Shown: positions 33,401 through 46,500 of the stretch, piece after piece
Numbering within the stretch: position 1 is the first letter of the stretch
Layout: every line of letters begins with the position of its first letter
Source: Albula goreensis
Lineage: Eukaryota > Chordata > Actinopteri > Albuliformes > Albulidae
DNA length: 64,000 bases
Direction of reading: 5' to 3'
Assembly: GCA_022829145.1 (NCBI GenBank)
Contig: CM040751.1
Span: 5,893,364-5,957,363 of the forward strand
Notes under the pieces: generated by a model
The model's input: only the letters and a program-made list of their open reading frames with translations
What the model was told of the DNA's origin: nothing
Databases searched by the model: none
Translations under genes and position numbers: made by a program

Positions 33401-36400
33401 AGGTGTACAACAAAGCATCCTGCAGGGTATTGTGAGTGTAACAGAGGCAAGAAGGTACAGAAGGCCAATCAATGGCTTCATTGTTCTGCTGACAGAACTC
33501 AACCTGAAAATTCATTAGCATTTTACCTTGTTTGACCCTTTAATGAATTTAAAAACCTCACTTAAAGCAGCCTTTGTCTCCCTTTGCTGAAACAGAATAG
33601 ATTAAGCGTCCTTCTAATTTCCTCAGAACTTCAACATTTCAAACAGAACCTCGATCAATTTTAAACAGAACCTCGGTAGTTAGCGGAGCTTGCTGGTAAT
33701 TGACTTGATTAACCTGATGAAACACCTTACTTTTGCTAAACAAGCTAATCCAGGTCCTGAGTCGGAAATGCCTTGGGGGAATTTCTTGATGTTTGTTCCC
33801 ATTTTATGTCCTCGCCTTCATTTGCTCATTGTCGTCAGGGTCCCCTACATGCACTGGGCCGGGAACATTTTGCCTGCCTGTCTGCCTGTCTGTCTGTAAA
33901 ATTCACCTGTGCATGACAGTTCATATATATTCTCATTCTGCAGTCCTTCCGCTGAGCTGCGCAGTGATTGGTCCAGGGGGAAGCACTTATGCTTATGCTG
34001 TCTGTAACTGGGTAGTTATTGACCAGAGGAGTCGCCCTATTGCTCCAACCCTAAGGGGGGAGGGTCATTCTTCAAAATAAACCCCTCCCTTTCTGGGTGT
34101 GGCTGTGTATTTTTATTATTTTTTCTAATGCTTAAGGTCTGTTATGTTTTTAGATTGGCTGCTGGATATTAAATGTATATCTGACCATAATGCTGATGGG
34201 AAAGCTCATAAATAACTAGATGAGGCTGTTCCAGAAGGCCAATGGGGTCAGAGCTGATCTTGATTGCGGTGGTACGACTCAGGCTGCAGCGTCCTTCACA
34301 CAGAAAACTTCACAGGGCCGTCGCTCCAATCTGTCTGTGTAACTGCACGGCTCCCCTTGAGCTGCATGCGTTGATGAGTTGATATTTGCTTGGTTTGCAT
34401 GGAATTAATCCTCGCGTCATTTGGTGAGAGCACACCTCATCCAGATGTTGGATTTACACCTTTGTTGTTCTGTAAATGCCGGAAATAGAGATTTTTCGTC
34501 GTAGACTTGAAGTCCTGTGTGTGCGTGTGCATGTGCATGGTCACATTAAAAGTGTCAAGATGATCATATTAACAAATCCAATAGAATCGTGTGTTGTGTG
34601 TATTGACTAAAATTGATATAAATTTTTTTCTTTCTTGTTCTTGCAGTTCAATGCTGGTGTTCAATGTTGAACGCCAAAGGGAGGGGGTTAAATTCTAGCA
34701 GATTCCAAGAACTTCTCCATGATTGGATTTCAGAGTGCGATCTCAGCGTGGAAAATAGAACTTGATTTGTGTAATGACCCCTAACTTGCGAAGAAAAAAA
34801 AAATGTGTCGGTGTAATTTTGTGTGAAGTACTTTGCAGTCCAATGCATTAGAGAGAGCAATCAACCCATGCTCTGACTCCAGGAGGCTAAGAGGCAGGTT
34901 CTTCATTTTTCACTTCACTCATTTATTCCTCAATATGCTTATCGACTGAAAACCAGGATTAAAATTAACTTTTTAATTACGATTTTTAAATACTTAAATG
35001 TGTCCCATGGTCTAGCTGCATAGCTTGTCCGTCGTATCATATTATAAAATACCACCTTTGAATGTTGATATGGTTTTTTTAAGTGGCATAAAGATTACAG
35101 CCAGAATATTGTTCAGTACATTTGTAGCTTTACATCATGCCTCAAAGTCAGAAAGCCGTTCTTCCCAAACCCATTCCATAGTGGCTATCCTGACCTTTCC
35201 ATACAGCCTCCTAAACAATACTTTTTTTTTTTTTTTTAATTGAATGTTCTCGATTTGGTCTTGAATTTATTTTTTTTTCTTTTGCATGCTCTCCTTTCCT
35301 TTACATCCAGGTTTTTCTGGTTGAGGGCATCGTTTGCTGACCCTTGTGACTCCGGACTTGACATGAAGAGTTAGTCAATCCGTTGTCTATCAGCTTCTTC
35401 GGTTAATATGGTTTGCTTGGAGTTTGCATGATAAGTGTAGATTCACCTTGTGAATATCATGAGGGTTAGGTGAAAACACAGGATTCAATCCAAAACGTAT
35501 CACAACAACAGAAAGTATTACAACGGAAAAGTTTTTCAGCTGATAAGTTCCTGCATGGCCGAATGTTTTAGTAATATGGTGCAACCTCAGGTTGCCTCGC
35601 CTCCCACCCCTGTGACCCATTACCGCGAGAGTAAATTCTTCATTGTACCCCTCTTCATTATTACACTGGATATAAAAACTACAAACAAGCCTTCCTCAGA
35701 GGTGCACGCACATACACAGGATAAGATGATAAATTGCAGATTCTGCAAGGTCATTTTTTGGGTATTTTCTTTTTCATTATTTCTCGAATGAATGTTGAGA
35801 TACGCACAAAACACAAGGCCATAAAAAATAAGAGAACATTTAAAAATAACACCCAACTGATGATGACAGAATTTTCTTTGTACAACCTTTGCACTGACCT
35901 TCCAGAAACTAAATTAGCATAATAATGTGTTGACCAAACTTATTTTGTTGACAAACGACCTCATCAGAACCAAATGGTTCAAATGCTCAGGCAACCTGTT
36001 ATGTGTATTCACAGATAACAGTCGCGATAGCGGTTAGTAATGATGCATGTTGCGGTCCTGTGAGGCACCCACCTGGGTGATGCATGGCAGCCATTTTGCA
36101 CCAGAACAGTCGCCACACATCAGCCGAGGTTGGAGAGCGATGTATCCATTTATCCATTCACACTTGGGGGAAGATTACAGAGAGACAGAGAGAGAGAGAG
36201 AGACCCAGGGCCACCTAAATTTTGCTTTGGGGATCTTAAACGAGGCGCTCACTGACAAACACACCACCAGTCATCCTCTCCCTCCTCATCTACTCCTACT
36301 GCGCCTCCGTTGTCATGCCACCAGCTCCCTGCTGTGAAATTTCTGTCTCTATCTTACAAAACCATTCGGCTTACCTTCTCAGCACCTGTGGAAGGACAAG

Positions 36401-36414
36401 GGTGTGACATAAAA
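30447..36414. other. Non-coding stretch
   Basis: No gene is supported. Near-consensus CTCF-like 'ccaccaggtggtg' at about 31376-31388, a (CTGC/CTGT)n tract at 33876-33898, a T run at about 35221-35238 and a (GA)n tract at 36180-36203. The rest shows nothing specific. Confidence 0.5.
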
Positions 36415-36443
36415 TCTCTCTCTCTCTCTCTCTCGCTCTCTCC

Positions 36444-36478
<35 letters not shown>
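36415..36478. repeat. Compound (CT)n(CA)n microsatellite
   Basis: An interrupted CT tract at about 36415-36454 is followed by (CA)n to 36478. It lies 90 bp upstream of a SINE. Confidence 0.95.
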
Positions 36479-36566
36479 CCTCTTGCATCAGTCAATTTGC
36501 CTCATTTTTGCATTGTAGGATCTGAATTTAACATTAAAACAAAACAAGCATACACACACAAGTCTG

Positions 36567-36764
36567 TGGGGCAGGCTGTAGTCTCTGGCTAAGGTACATG
36601 AATGGCTCACGCCCAAGTCCAGCTACAGCAAGAACACCATTTCTGTTGGGCCCTTGAGCAAGGCCCTTAACCCCACATTGCTCCCATTGGCCCCTGGTTA
36701 GCCTAATCGACTGAAAGTCCCTTTTGATAAAACCGTCAGCTGAATGATTGTAATGTAATGTAAC
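36567..36764 (+). repeat. tRNA-derived SINE with L2-like tail
   Basis: A clearer relative of the copy at 2475. The 5' part 'gtagtctctggctaaggtac' resembles a tRNA A-box, and 'gcccaagtccagct' lies where a B-box would be. The body then has 'ttgggcccttgagcaaggc' and 'ccttaaccccacattgctcc', a very common fish SINE block. The end carries 'ttttgataaaaccgtcagctg' and the tail 'tgtaatgtaatgtaa'. Copies are transcribed by RNA polymerase III and mobilised by LINEs with a matching tail. This one is moderately decayed. Confidence 0.75.
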
Positions 36765-38543
36765 TGTCGTTAGCTCAGATGAGTATTTTGGAATATTTAT
36801 GGAAACTGGTGATTTCTTGCCAGAGAGGGTGCAGGATTGGTCATTTGGGGTTTGTGAACGGATGCGATCGTAAGACACAGTGGTATTTTAGGTTTAACTG
36901 GTCTGTTGCCACCACCACAAATCTGGTTCGGTGCCTCTGGTCATGAGTCCTGAAATTAAAAAAAAAATATTCAAAGCACCATATGTCAAACCTAAATCTA
37001 ATAAATATTTAAATCTGAGGAATAAGTTTGCATCTATAAATTATCCAAGATGTACATATAGGACCACAGAAAGCCTCTAAATTATAAAATGAGTTTTCAG
37101 TACAACCTTCGCCTCTCCTGTCTTCTCCACCCCCTTTTGCCACCCACCTCCACACACAGTGTATTTAACTGGTGTTAAAATAATTGCTCATTTACTCACG
37201 CTCATAGTCGTTTGGCATCAGTGCCTGCTTCCATCTTTTTTTTTATCTTATCTAAACCCTCAAAAGTAGCACCCCAACTTTACCACAAGCAGCTCGTCTG
37301 CCATGCGTTTTCTCACCTGATGTCTTTGAACGGCTTTGGGACAATGTCCGGGCCTACTGTGGGGAAAAAAAACCCAGCCAAAAACCCATAAAAACAGATA
37401 TACAAGGCAATTTCAACAAAAGAGGAGATATAAATTCAATAAAGATAAGACAGAATTAGAATTACCTTTCTTTAGATCTATGACGCATTCGATGACTGTA
37501 AGGAGCACACAGACAATGTACGGAATCAAAATCACAAGAAGTACTTACCCTCTAAAATCCAGCCCCCTCCCCCCAGCCGACCCCTCCCCACCTCCCCAAA
37601 CTCCTGCAAAAAACTCTCTCACCCCTCTGCACTATCCCAAGCCCCCAGGGAACAAAAGGAAATAAAAATACATAAAATGCACCAACCACAGTCCCAGGCC
37701 CGAATGATGGCAAAACCAGGCATCATTCGTCACAAATGTAATATAAGACTGCCAATTTTTAAAAGCATTACCTGAGGACTCTCCAAAGGAATATCAAACT
37801 TGCTCTCATTTAAGATGATGTATTGCGTACTCTATCCAATGGGCATGAGTTGGGTGAGGCAGTTCCCTTCACTTTAACAGTACCTCACGGCAGGCCGGTA
37901 ATCAGAAAAAGGCCAGAGAACCCAGCTGTGACTTTGACTGCTTTAAACCTATTGAGGCAGTTCAAAAAACTTGACCCAATCGTGGTGTGGGCTCAATAGA
38001 GCATTTCTTTATTTGTGTGAGAGTTTCAAATACTGAACTTCAGAATTCAGCTGAACCAGGCAATGACCGAATCCTGAAAAGGAGAAGTTGGGTCGATCCT
38101 GCGTGTTTTGAAAACAAAGTCTGTGAGAAACATGCAACTATTGTTGGTTGCCATTTTGAAATTTTGTGACACATTCCTCCCACATTTGAATAGAGAAACC
38201 AATGTCAATGATGTCTTTCTAGTGAAATATAAGGATAAATAAATTTACAGTGGCTACATACAGTGTATAAGATGAGCAAACCCTTTGTCAAATATAGATG
38301 AGAGGTAACTAAGTGTACAGTTTCTTGCCTGGAGATTTGAGTGCTCAGAATTGTATACTCATGTACACTCATTCAATTAGTGAATGAAGTCCAGCCTGCT
38401 CTTCAAAATGGCTGGCTATGCAGTGGGTAAGATGGTCTTCTCCGTTTACATGTTCATATTTGCACCAGAGTGAGGAAACTCTGTGGAAAGCTTTTTTCAG
38501 CCCCGACTTGAGAGCGTTGAGGCAAATTAATCTCACCAGCTTG

Positions 38544-38602
38544 ACCTCTATCTTGGCCTTGCGAGTCTTGGCAGTTGTCTCACCGAATGGGACTTCTGGC
38601 AA
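38544..38602 (-). other. Exon-like segment with acceptor and donor signals
   Basis: On the minus strand a branch-point-like TACTAAC followed by 'ttttgccag' precedes a segment of about 59 nt that is open in one frame and ends at 'aagctg|gtgaga', a reasonable donor. The peptide is basic. The branch-point-to-acceptor distance of about 12 nt is shorter than usual, and the frame also continues open beyond the donor for another 50 codons. Most likely a coincidence. Confidence 0.12.
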
Positions 38603-40404
38603 AAGTTAGTAATGGCATAATGGCTGGTCATTGGACACCAAGCTGGAGCTAATGCCAGCTTCGCTTCCAAAAGTCTTACAATGTGAGGCATCCGCATTGT
38701 CAAGTGTCAAATATTTTCGTTTTACATTCACCAATGAATACTTCAGGTATCTTGGGGAGGGGTCACGGGCTTCCTGTGTTTCATATTTGCACTTTGAACA
38801 TGTGCCTGGAAATCGATCGGGAATTCCAAAATGGTTTGGTGGAAATGACAGAATGAAATGCATTGAATGTTTGGCACATTGAATGCCGAAGAAAATGTGA
38901 AAGCGTGGTTTTGGTATAAATATTGAGACTGAAAACGGGCTGAGAAATTTGGGGAACAGTTTCAAAGACAGACATTCCAAGACGTGAATTTATTATTTAG
39001 TGTTCTGAAGTCTCATCTTTCATTTTTCTTGTTGCTTGTCTGATTCATTTCACCACATAACCTACCAGTGAGTGTTGCTTGACTGCGATCCTTCTAGAAA
39101 TCTAAATTTCCAAATAAAATACATTTAAATAAAGATTTTTCCCCAAATCCCTTTATACGATTGCATCTATGTTTTATATAATGCGTATGTAAGTATAATT
39201 TGTTGTTGAATCATTTTTATTTGCTCATATGACCATTGATCCACCCTAATTAAAAATGCCAAGCATTCATGTTAAGCATATTCATGTTAATTCAATGGAG
39301 GCTGTAGTTAAAATCATGTTACATATTTTTGTTTGAAGTAGTGCAACTTTACAAAACCAGACCATGAGTTCCCTTGCTGAATTATCAACTACTTTACTGG
39401 TTTCTTCTTTATAGAGTTTCCAATTCCAGATAATAATGTCAACTATTTGAGAGGTGTTGATTGTGCTGCAGAGTCTTTTTATATGAACACTGTGCCTTTA
39501 TATTTCCCCAGATGAAATTGGATATTGTTTGATATAGGTTGTCCATTCTCCTGATTTTTATAAGCACCAGAACTTATAAAAATAGCATTACCTGAGGTAA
39601 ACAATTTATTCCCATAGTCAGAGGGTTACATTCCATGCGGTTATATCAGTTATTTAATTCACATATAATTTCTGACATTTGAAGCCCTCGCTCGTTTCCT
39701 TGCTGAATTATAACTGGTGTTTGAAGGGTGCGCCGCCAGAGGCTTAAAATGTTGTACTAATTGGATATCTGTGATAGCATTTCACTGTAGCTAATTAGCT
39801 AGCTCGTGATAACCATGCTGCTCCTCTTTGACTCCCAGTGTCCTATTTTGGAATCAGAAATACAGTTACTGAACGTGAGATAAAGTTGACTGGTACAGAT
39901 CAGAGGAAGTGTGTCCTGGATATTTTCTTTTCTTCTTCAGCACATGGCATGGAAGAAAAAAACGCGGCGATGATTACTCTTAAATGAGACATATTTGGCT
40001 TTGTGCTGGCCAATCAGGGCGTCCATTTCATTCTGTTTGAATAAGCATTTCTAGAACAACAGTTCCACTCAGCCCTTGCTTAAAAAGATCCACCCCTGCC
40101 ATACATCATAAAGAAGCACTAATCAAGGAGAAAAGCTCAGCTATCATTTTTGTCCCAAAATGCCTTTATTACAGCGGGTTATGAAAGATGTTTGAATTAC
40201 TGCTTTTTGTGGCCTCAAAATAGGTCTCTCTTAATAGGAAGCTCACACCACCTGTTCGCAGATATTAGGAGAAAATTGTCAGAGAAGATGTGCTTGTGTC
40301 TATTTGGCTGCTTTCATGCGATATTTTTTCTCCACGGACAATAAAGTGGAGAATCCGCAACATGAAAAAAATAAAGGTCAAATCAGGAGACTCAGTGGAA
40401 AGTG

Positions 40405-40692
40405 TTAAAGTAGAATTGGAAAAAGCTGCTGTGAGTGTGAGTCATCGTGCTGTGTCGAAATCGGAATGGTGACATGTTGAGTGTCTGGGTGTCTCGTGGA
40501 GTAAAAGTGGCAGTGTGGTGTATCTTTGGGTTTCACAGCTGGGTTTTTGAGTCCTAGGTTCACCATCACTGGGTTATAGCCAGAGGTAAATGTTGGTGAG
40601 GCAACAGCTGGCTCAGCCTTGCTGGTGAAGGAGAGAGGTTCTGCCAGGTAAAAATCCCCAGATACAGTGCTCTCTGCTGGCAGGCTGGGCAC
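40405..40692 (-). other. 95-codon minus-strand open frame, exon-like
   Basis: Reads from an ATG directly after an acceptor-like 'acaacctgcag'. The peptide is Pro-, Ser- and Thr-rich without simple repeats and matches no family I know. It has no partner exon, promoter or poly(A) signal in reach. It could be a lineage-specific exon, an old repeat or chance. Confidence 0.15.
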
Positions 40693-43289
40693 CTGCAGGT
40701 TGTGTCAACGGATCACGCGCTTACCTCATGTCCATGTGATGGCACAGGCAATGTGTGATTGGTGTTGCATCTCCAGTGTGGAAAGTGAGTTGTCAGGTGA
40801 AGTGTTACAAGTTTCCTAGTTACGAGTTTCTTTGTTGTTTAATGAATAAATACATTGTATTAAACACCGTTTCGATGTTGATGTTGTGAGGCCATGAGCT
40901 GAAGTCAAACCAATCAGAGCATAATTTCATCAACTGTGATGAATTCATAGTTGTATCTTGAATTAGAAATTTGAATGTCAAAAATTATGATTCATAATTA
41001 ATAAACTGAGACTGATTTATGAATGAAATGAGACTGACTTCCGAGCGAGGCGTCTGTTTTTTCCTTGTTAGGCCAAAAGTTGTGATCGCCATGTAGCACA
41101 ACTTCTGAGTCTTGCTCTGTGGTCGCATGCTTCTAGTTCACCACCCCGCAAAACCACTCAGACCCGTTCACCCATGCGTTATGGGTCAGGAAGACATAAG
41201 GAATGTGACGTATTTACAGTGCATGAACTTTCCTGTGCCGCCTTTTGTATCAGTTCTTAAAACACCATAGGTCCTCACCTCCCCAAGTGCTAGCTATAAA
41301 AGGTCTTGAAACATTAATAACCTGGGTTTTTAAAGAGTATCTTCTTTTAGTTCACATCTTCAGAAATAACTCATGGTTGCTCTGTGAACATGGGTCTACG
41401 CCATCACAGAGAATGGGACAGGACTGGTGTTTGAGTGAAGGCAAAGGGCAAACAACGATGTCGACATCTTGTTCGTAAAGAGGCCTTCCAGAACGGATTC
41501 AGAATCCCACACACACAAAGCTCTCAGGATCTCCATGACTGCACTGATTCCTGCAGTCTTTGCTGTCACTTACCATTGCCTTCCTCGGTTTTTATGATTG
41601 CTTTCTTTCCCCCACAGGCATTAATTTTGAAGCTTCAAGAGATACCACAATATCAGGGTTATGTACAATGTTGTGAGTGTCAAACAGTCTTTCACCTCTT
41701 TCTGGGGCAACACATTCAGGATAACAACATATATCAGAACGCATTAGTCATTCCGTTAATGCATCTCGAAAATGGCTGTTTTGCACAATTCATGGTATTT
41801 TTACTGGTCGTCTCCAGCATACGTTTGACCCTTTGAAAACACCTCAGTTCTCATAGAGAGATGGTCTTCCGAATGCTCAGGCACATTATGTTTTTTTTAT
41901 TTATTTGTTCACAGCACACTACTAAGATGAGCAAAATTTTCTCCCGATGAATAATCTCTCCTACGTCTGCAAGATTAAAGTTTAAGTGTGAGCAAGCACG
42001 TACCAAAACAGTTGACGTGGGCTGGGAGTTGAACTTTCGCTTCATGAGATTCCTGTATACACAGGGGAAGCTGGTGAAAAGATGCTCATTCAGTTACATT
42101 ATCTAAGATATTACATAACACTTTTTTTTTTTTTTTTTTCTGAAGAGAATACATTCTCCAAAAAATATATTTACCAAAATGAAATGTAATTTTGTGCCCA
42201 TCAATAAGTGACGCATTTTTATCGGACTGGATTTAATTCGCTTGGGTTGCTCAACATTTTGCATCTGCAGTGCTTTAAATAAGCATGCCTGAATACAAAT
42301 AAATTAGGGTGGGTCATATCAATTCCATATTGCATACCAAAGAGCTCCTGCAGTGTCGGGATATTGATATTGTAAACCAGAAACCACTCTGGTCATTGTT
42401 AAGTCACACTGTTAGCATAAGCATTCGGCTTATGCTATCTTTGTAATTCACAAAGGCACAGGAATATAATTTGGTTTAATTACTGGGTGGGCACATGTGA
42501 ATGTTAAGATTTTGAACAGGTGGGGGGTGAGTGGGTGGACCATGAGGAATTAATCACTTTCATGTCACAGTTGAGGTCTGCATATGACTGAAATGTAGCA
42601 TTTTATTTCTGAGTACTATAAAATTAAGCCCTACAAAAATACCAGAAAAAACTGTTATTTCATGACTTCCTCCTTTTCCATGAAATGAAAAGAATAAATG
42701 ACTTCCACATTATGTAAATGCATTGGGAAATTTACATTTTAGGACTATTTTTCCTGTGCTATTTGAATCGAGCAAGTTCATATATGGGTGCATTTTTGTT
42801 TACAGCAATTATGCTCGAGCTACTTGTAGCTTCTACATCGAGTCAAGGAATAACTGTCCAAACAAACATTTGTTATTATCTTTAAATGAAAAACAAGAGC
42901 ACATACTGTGTTTAATTTCCTATGTATGCAAGTCAAATATGAGGCTATTTTAGAACAAATATCAAATGACAGCTGTTTCATTTTTTTGGGGAGTTAAAGG
43001 TGCTAAATGCTTACTAAATTCAGACAGGCTGCAAAAAGTTGCAACAGATTGGACAGGGGCAGTGTTAGACTGAATGAAAAAGCAAATGAAAGATAAATGA
43101 AAGAGCTTTTGTACCTGCATTTCTTTCAAATTCCAAGTGATTATAACTCCAATTGCCGACTGCCCCTCACAGATAATTGTCCGGTGATTGGGAGGAAGGA
43201 GAATTCAAAATCCTCAGTGACAATTTGGGTTCACTTCCAGGCAGGTCTGCTCCATCAGATCCACTGGAATACTATCTCAGAACAGCATT

Positions 43290-43570
43290 ATAACACCATT
43301 CAACTAATTGGTACAAGATTTAATGCACATGATATATGGAATATATTCAGGCTCGGCACAAAGGACCTCCCATTTTTCAGCGAGACAGAGATCCTCCTTA
43401 AGAATCGATTATATTCTGTCGTCCTCGGGCTTAAGAAGTCGGGTATGTCTAATTGATATCCTCACTGCCACCATATCTTATCATAACCCAACTCATGCTC
43501 ATTTTCTTCTTGGCTGGCCTCCAAAAAGCTCGAGCTAGGTGTTGGGCTGATGCTACTTTATCGCAGGCTA
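43290..43570 (+). pseudogene. L1-type LINE relic: endonuclease domain
   Basis: Fragment of the apurinic-like endonuclease that nicks target DNA for retrotransposition. One frame reads 'HDIW' and 'KDLPFFSETE'. After a 1-nt shift near 43385, another reads 'SARQRSSLRIDYILSSSGL' and then 'SYHNPTHAHFLL'. This order (D-W-R, K-D-F-T-F-F-S, S-R-I-D-Y-x-L, S-D-H) is the C-terminal half of L1/Tx1-group endonucleases in fish. The final catalytic S-D-H motif reads S-Y-H (43476-43484), so activity is lost. Flanking parts of ORF2 are not clearly recognisable. The copy is old. Confidence 0.65.
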
Positions 43571-46500
43571 TAGATTTTATTCATTGTGTTAGAACACTAC
43601 TGCCTTCATCCCTGAAAGTATATTGGATTTGAATTTAAATATTATCTCATAGATTATGATTTTAAGCCGTGATAAATTCGGAGTCCTCAGCATTGATGAG
43701 GAGGCGTTACAGTTGCTCATGGTTCACTAATATATATTTTAGAACACAAATGAAAATAATTTTGGGTATCATAACTCAGACAGTGACCTCAGCTCTGTTT
43801 GTATAACACTAAAAATGTTTATTCAGATATAAATATAATTTAATTAGTCCGATCATGATTTTAATGAAGTGATTAATTATCTTGAATCTTTTTTTAGCAG
43901 AAATAGAAGATTCATAAATTATAGCCTTCTCAGACAAGACAATCTCCATTTTCCAGTGAAAAGGGGAAATAAACTCGTTGAGACAAAGGCCATGCTTTGT
44001 TGTTCAAAGTCCATCAAAAGACCGACTTCCTTAACAGCAGGGCAAGTCATTTGCTGTACCTTAAACTGAAACAAAGAAATCAATTCAACCACAGTATATT
44101 ACATGAGCATTCTGTCCTGTCACTTAACACCCAGACACTACAAACTGACACATTTCTAAATTGCATTGAAACCTGTCACCCTGAGCCTTGTCTGGGACAT
44201 TGCTTCATTTAACTCTCACACAAGCCTCACAGAATGAAAAAGGAAGTAAACCACAGCTTGATGGTATTCCTGTGAGCACTTGTCATGATTTTGGGATTAT
44301 TCATCCCAGAGGGAAGAGGAGGAATCCTTTCTCAAAATCAGGACCTAACCCTGATTATATTCTTGGTAAAAACTAGAATCATCACCCAACTTCAGTACTG
44401 AACTCTTAGCTGTTTTCAGTTCTCCTGACAATATAATTTATATCTGCAGTATTGTACACCAGGTCAAACCAATTTTTTAAATTTTAGAAGGGGAATGCAT
44501 GGCTTTATTTTTTTATTGTAATAATCATAATCATAATTTATCATTATTATCATTAATACTTGGGTGTGCAATTTACACCCTCTGTAAACTCTATCAGAAG
44601 TGATTTACTTGTCTCTTTAGCCATCCATTTTATTGAGCATGTAAAAGAGTCATGTACATTTTAGATTTGCCCAGATGTTTTATGTCTTTGGGACTGTGTT
44701 TGATATTTAGCCACAAAGTTGTTTGTTCCTGTGGAGCCACCATATGAAGTTCAAGCTATCAGTAGTTCAAGGGTGAATTTTGTCACTGGAATCACTATCG
44801 CATAGAAATTACTGGTCCAACAGTGAGTGTTTTCTCTGTAATTACACTGAGATGAACAGCGGTTAATTCATATTACTCTTTCAATGCCAAGGATCAATAA
44901 CTTCAATTTCTGAATTCGAGACTCATGAGAAAGTGTCTGATTGACTCATGCTGAAGTCTTTGGTATCTGTATCTCATTTGTCAGTTCGTCTCCATTAGCG
45001 ATTCTTTTTAATTACCAGGAGAAGCAACAGGCCGATCAATGGAAGTTTGTTCTCTGCACATTTTGTCTGTCGTCATTTGTGAAAATTGAAAGGATTAATC
45101 CCCACAAAAAAGAGTGACGTTATGAGAACAGCATTCCAAATAAATCAAGCCATCCTTCTGTGAAATCAAAAGATGAAATCAGACTGATATTTTTCAAGCT
45201 TCAAACTGCTGGCACATTGAGGTAGAAGAATAAAAGACCTTTTCATGCAATAAAACAAGGTATCTCTTTGAGATCCAGGCTTTGCCTTGGCCAGCCAACT
45301 CCCTTATTTTGTATTTCCTGTGTTTTTTTTTTTTTTTTTTCTCCTTTGTTTCCATGGCCTTGTCGTTGGCGAAGACCTGGTGACAAACTGTGGCTGCAGA
45401 TACTGTTTGCTAACATGCTAATGAACAGCAATAAAGCCACAAACCAATGCGATTCCTTGGGAGATAAGCTTTCTGAAGCATGTTTTATACTTTATGGGTT
45501 TCATTAAGCCTCGTTTTCCTAACTTTACCTGAGATTTGTTGTTTCTTACTGTTTTGTGGCGCTAAAAAAATGATTGGGTCGTATTTCCGTTGACTGCTTC
45601 TCATTACGCTTGTCCTGATGTGATCCACTCTTAACAGCTGAGCTACTGATCCTAGAAAAGATACGGACCGCAGGTGGGTGTAAATCCTTGCTGACAGTGT
45701 GTTGAATTGGAAGGCATTGTCGTTGCTGTGTTCTAAAATGAACTCTGTTGCCGCTTTACCATTAAGGTTGAGGTACAAAAATCAAAATTTGGTAGCAGTC
45801 ATGCTAGTTCTTTCAGATGAGAAGCTCATTCATTTTTGCGAAAGGCATTTCCTCTTTGAGGCACAAAACAACATGAATCAATCCACTGATGACCTTACGA
45901 ATAAGGTAATTTTATTTCTGTGATTTTTCAAAGAAACTGCTAACATTTAACATCTACAATCTAGCTAATCGTAACCTAATCATTCTACACAAATGATCCA
46001 TACATTTTCCTCATCTACAGATCATATGGGTGACAAATGCAAACCATATCGGACAGGAAACAACCCGAATGCAAAAATCGCTGAATCCGCCCAGTGTCAA
46101 CTCAATTTGAAACACAACCACTCAGTGTCGGGTGCACTGACTGACTGTACAAAGCTGTCTCTGTCGAGAAGGTGAGGCTTTCTCCCACAGTGACAGATCA
46201 TATAAAATACCTGGGCACATAGCCCAGTGTGTCCATTCAGACCTTAGCGAGACGCCGAAACACAAAATGCACCTGGACAATGGAGTCCTTTAAGAATTGA
46301 TGCTAAGCGTGAGATGAGTTACAAATGATCTACCCTCGGGAGAGGAATTAGCGAGTAGGCTCTTGGATGCTATTCTGCCATGGCAACTGGGGAAAAAAAG
46401 AGCGGGAATGTGTTTTCCATGGATCTGAAACTGGGTTTCAGAAAGCTTTGAAGCACAGAACAAGGAGCCATTTTAAGTGAGCTGAGAAGCTTGGAGGAAA

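Larger units (their letters stand above)
36765..43289. other. Non-coding stretch with two weak exon-like frames
   Basis: Contains low-complexity C-rich sequence (about 37550-37620), a T run at 42122-42139 and two minus-strand exon-like segments listed separately (38544-38602 and 40405-40692). No gene is established. Confidence 0.45.

Noticed and set aside
37336..37665. 109-codon plus-strand frame with a Pro-rich end
   Set aside because: Its end is a translation of a C-rich low-complexity tract and the start is Lys/Thr-rich filler; no family resemblance.
44630..44710. L1 ORF2 C-terminal zinc-knuckle-like similarity
   Set aside because: Only a C-P-x4-W pattern with stops around it; not enough to support a feature.
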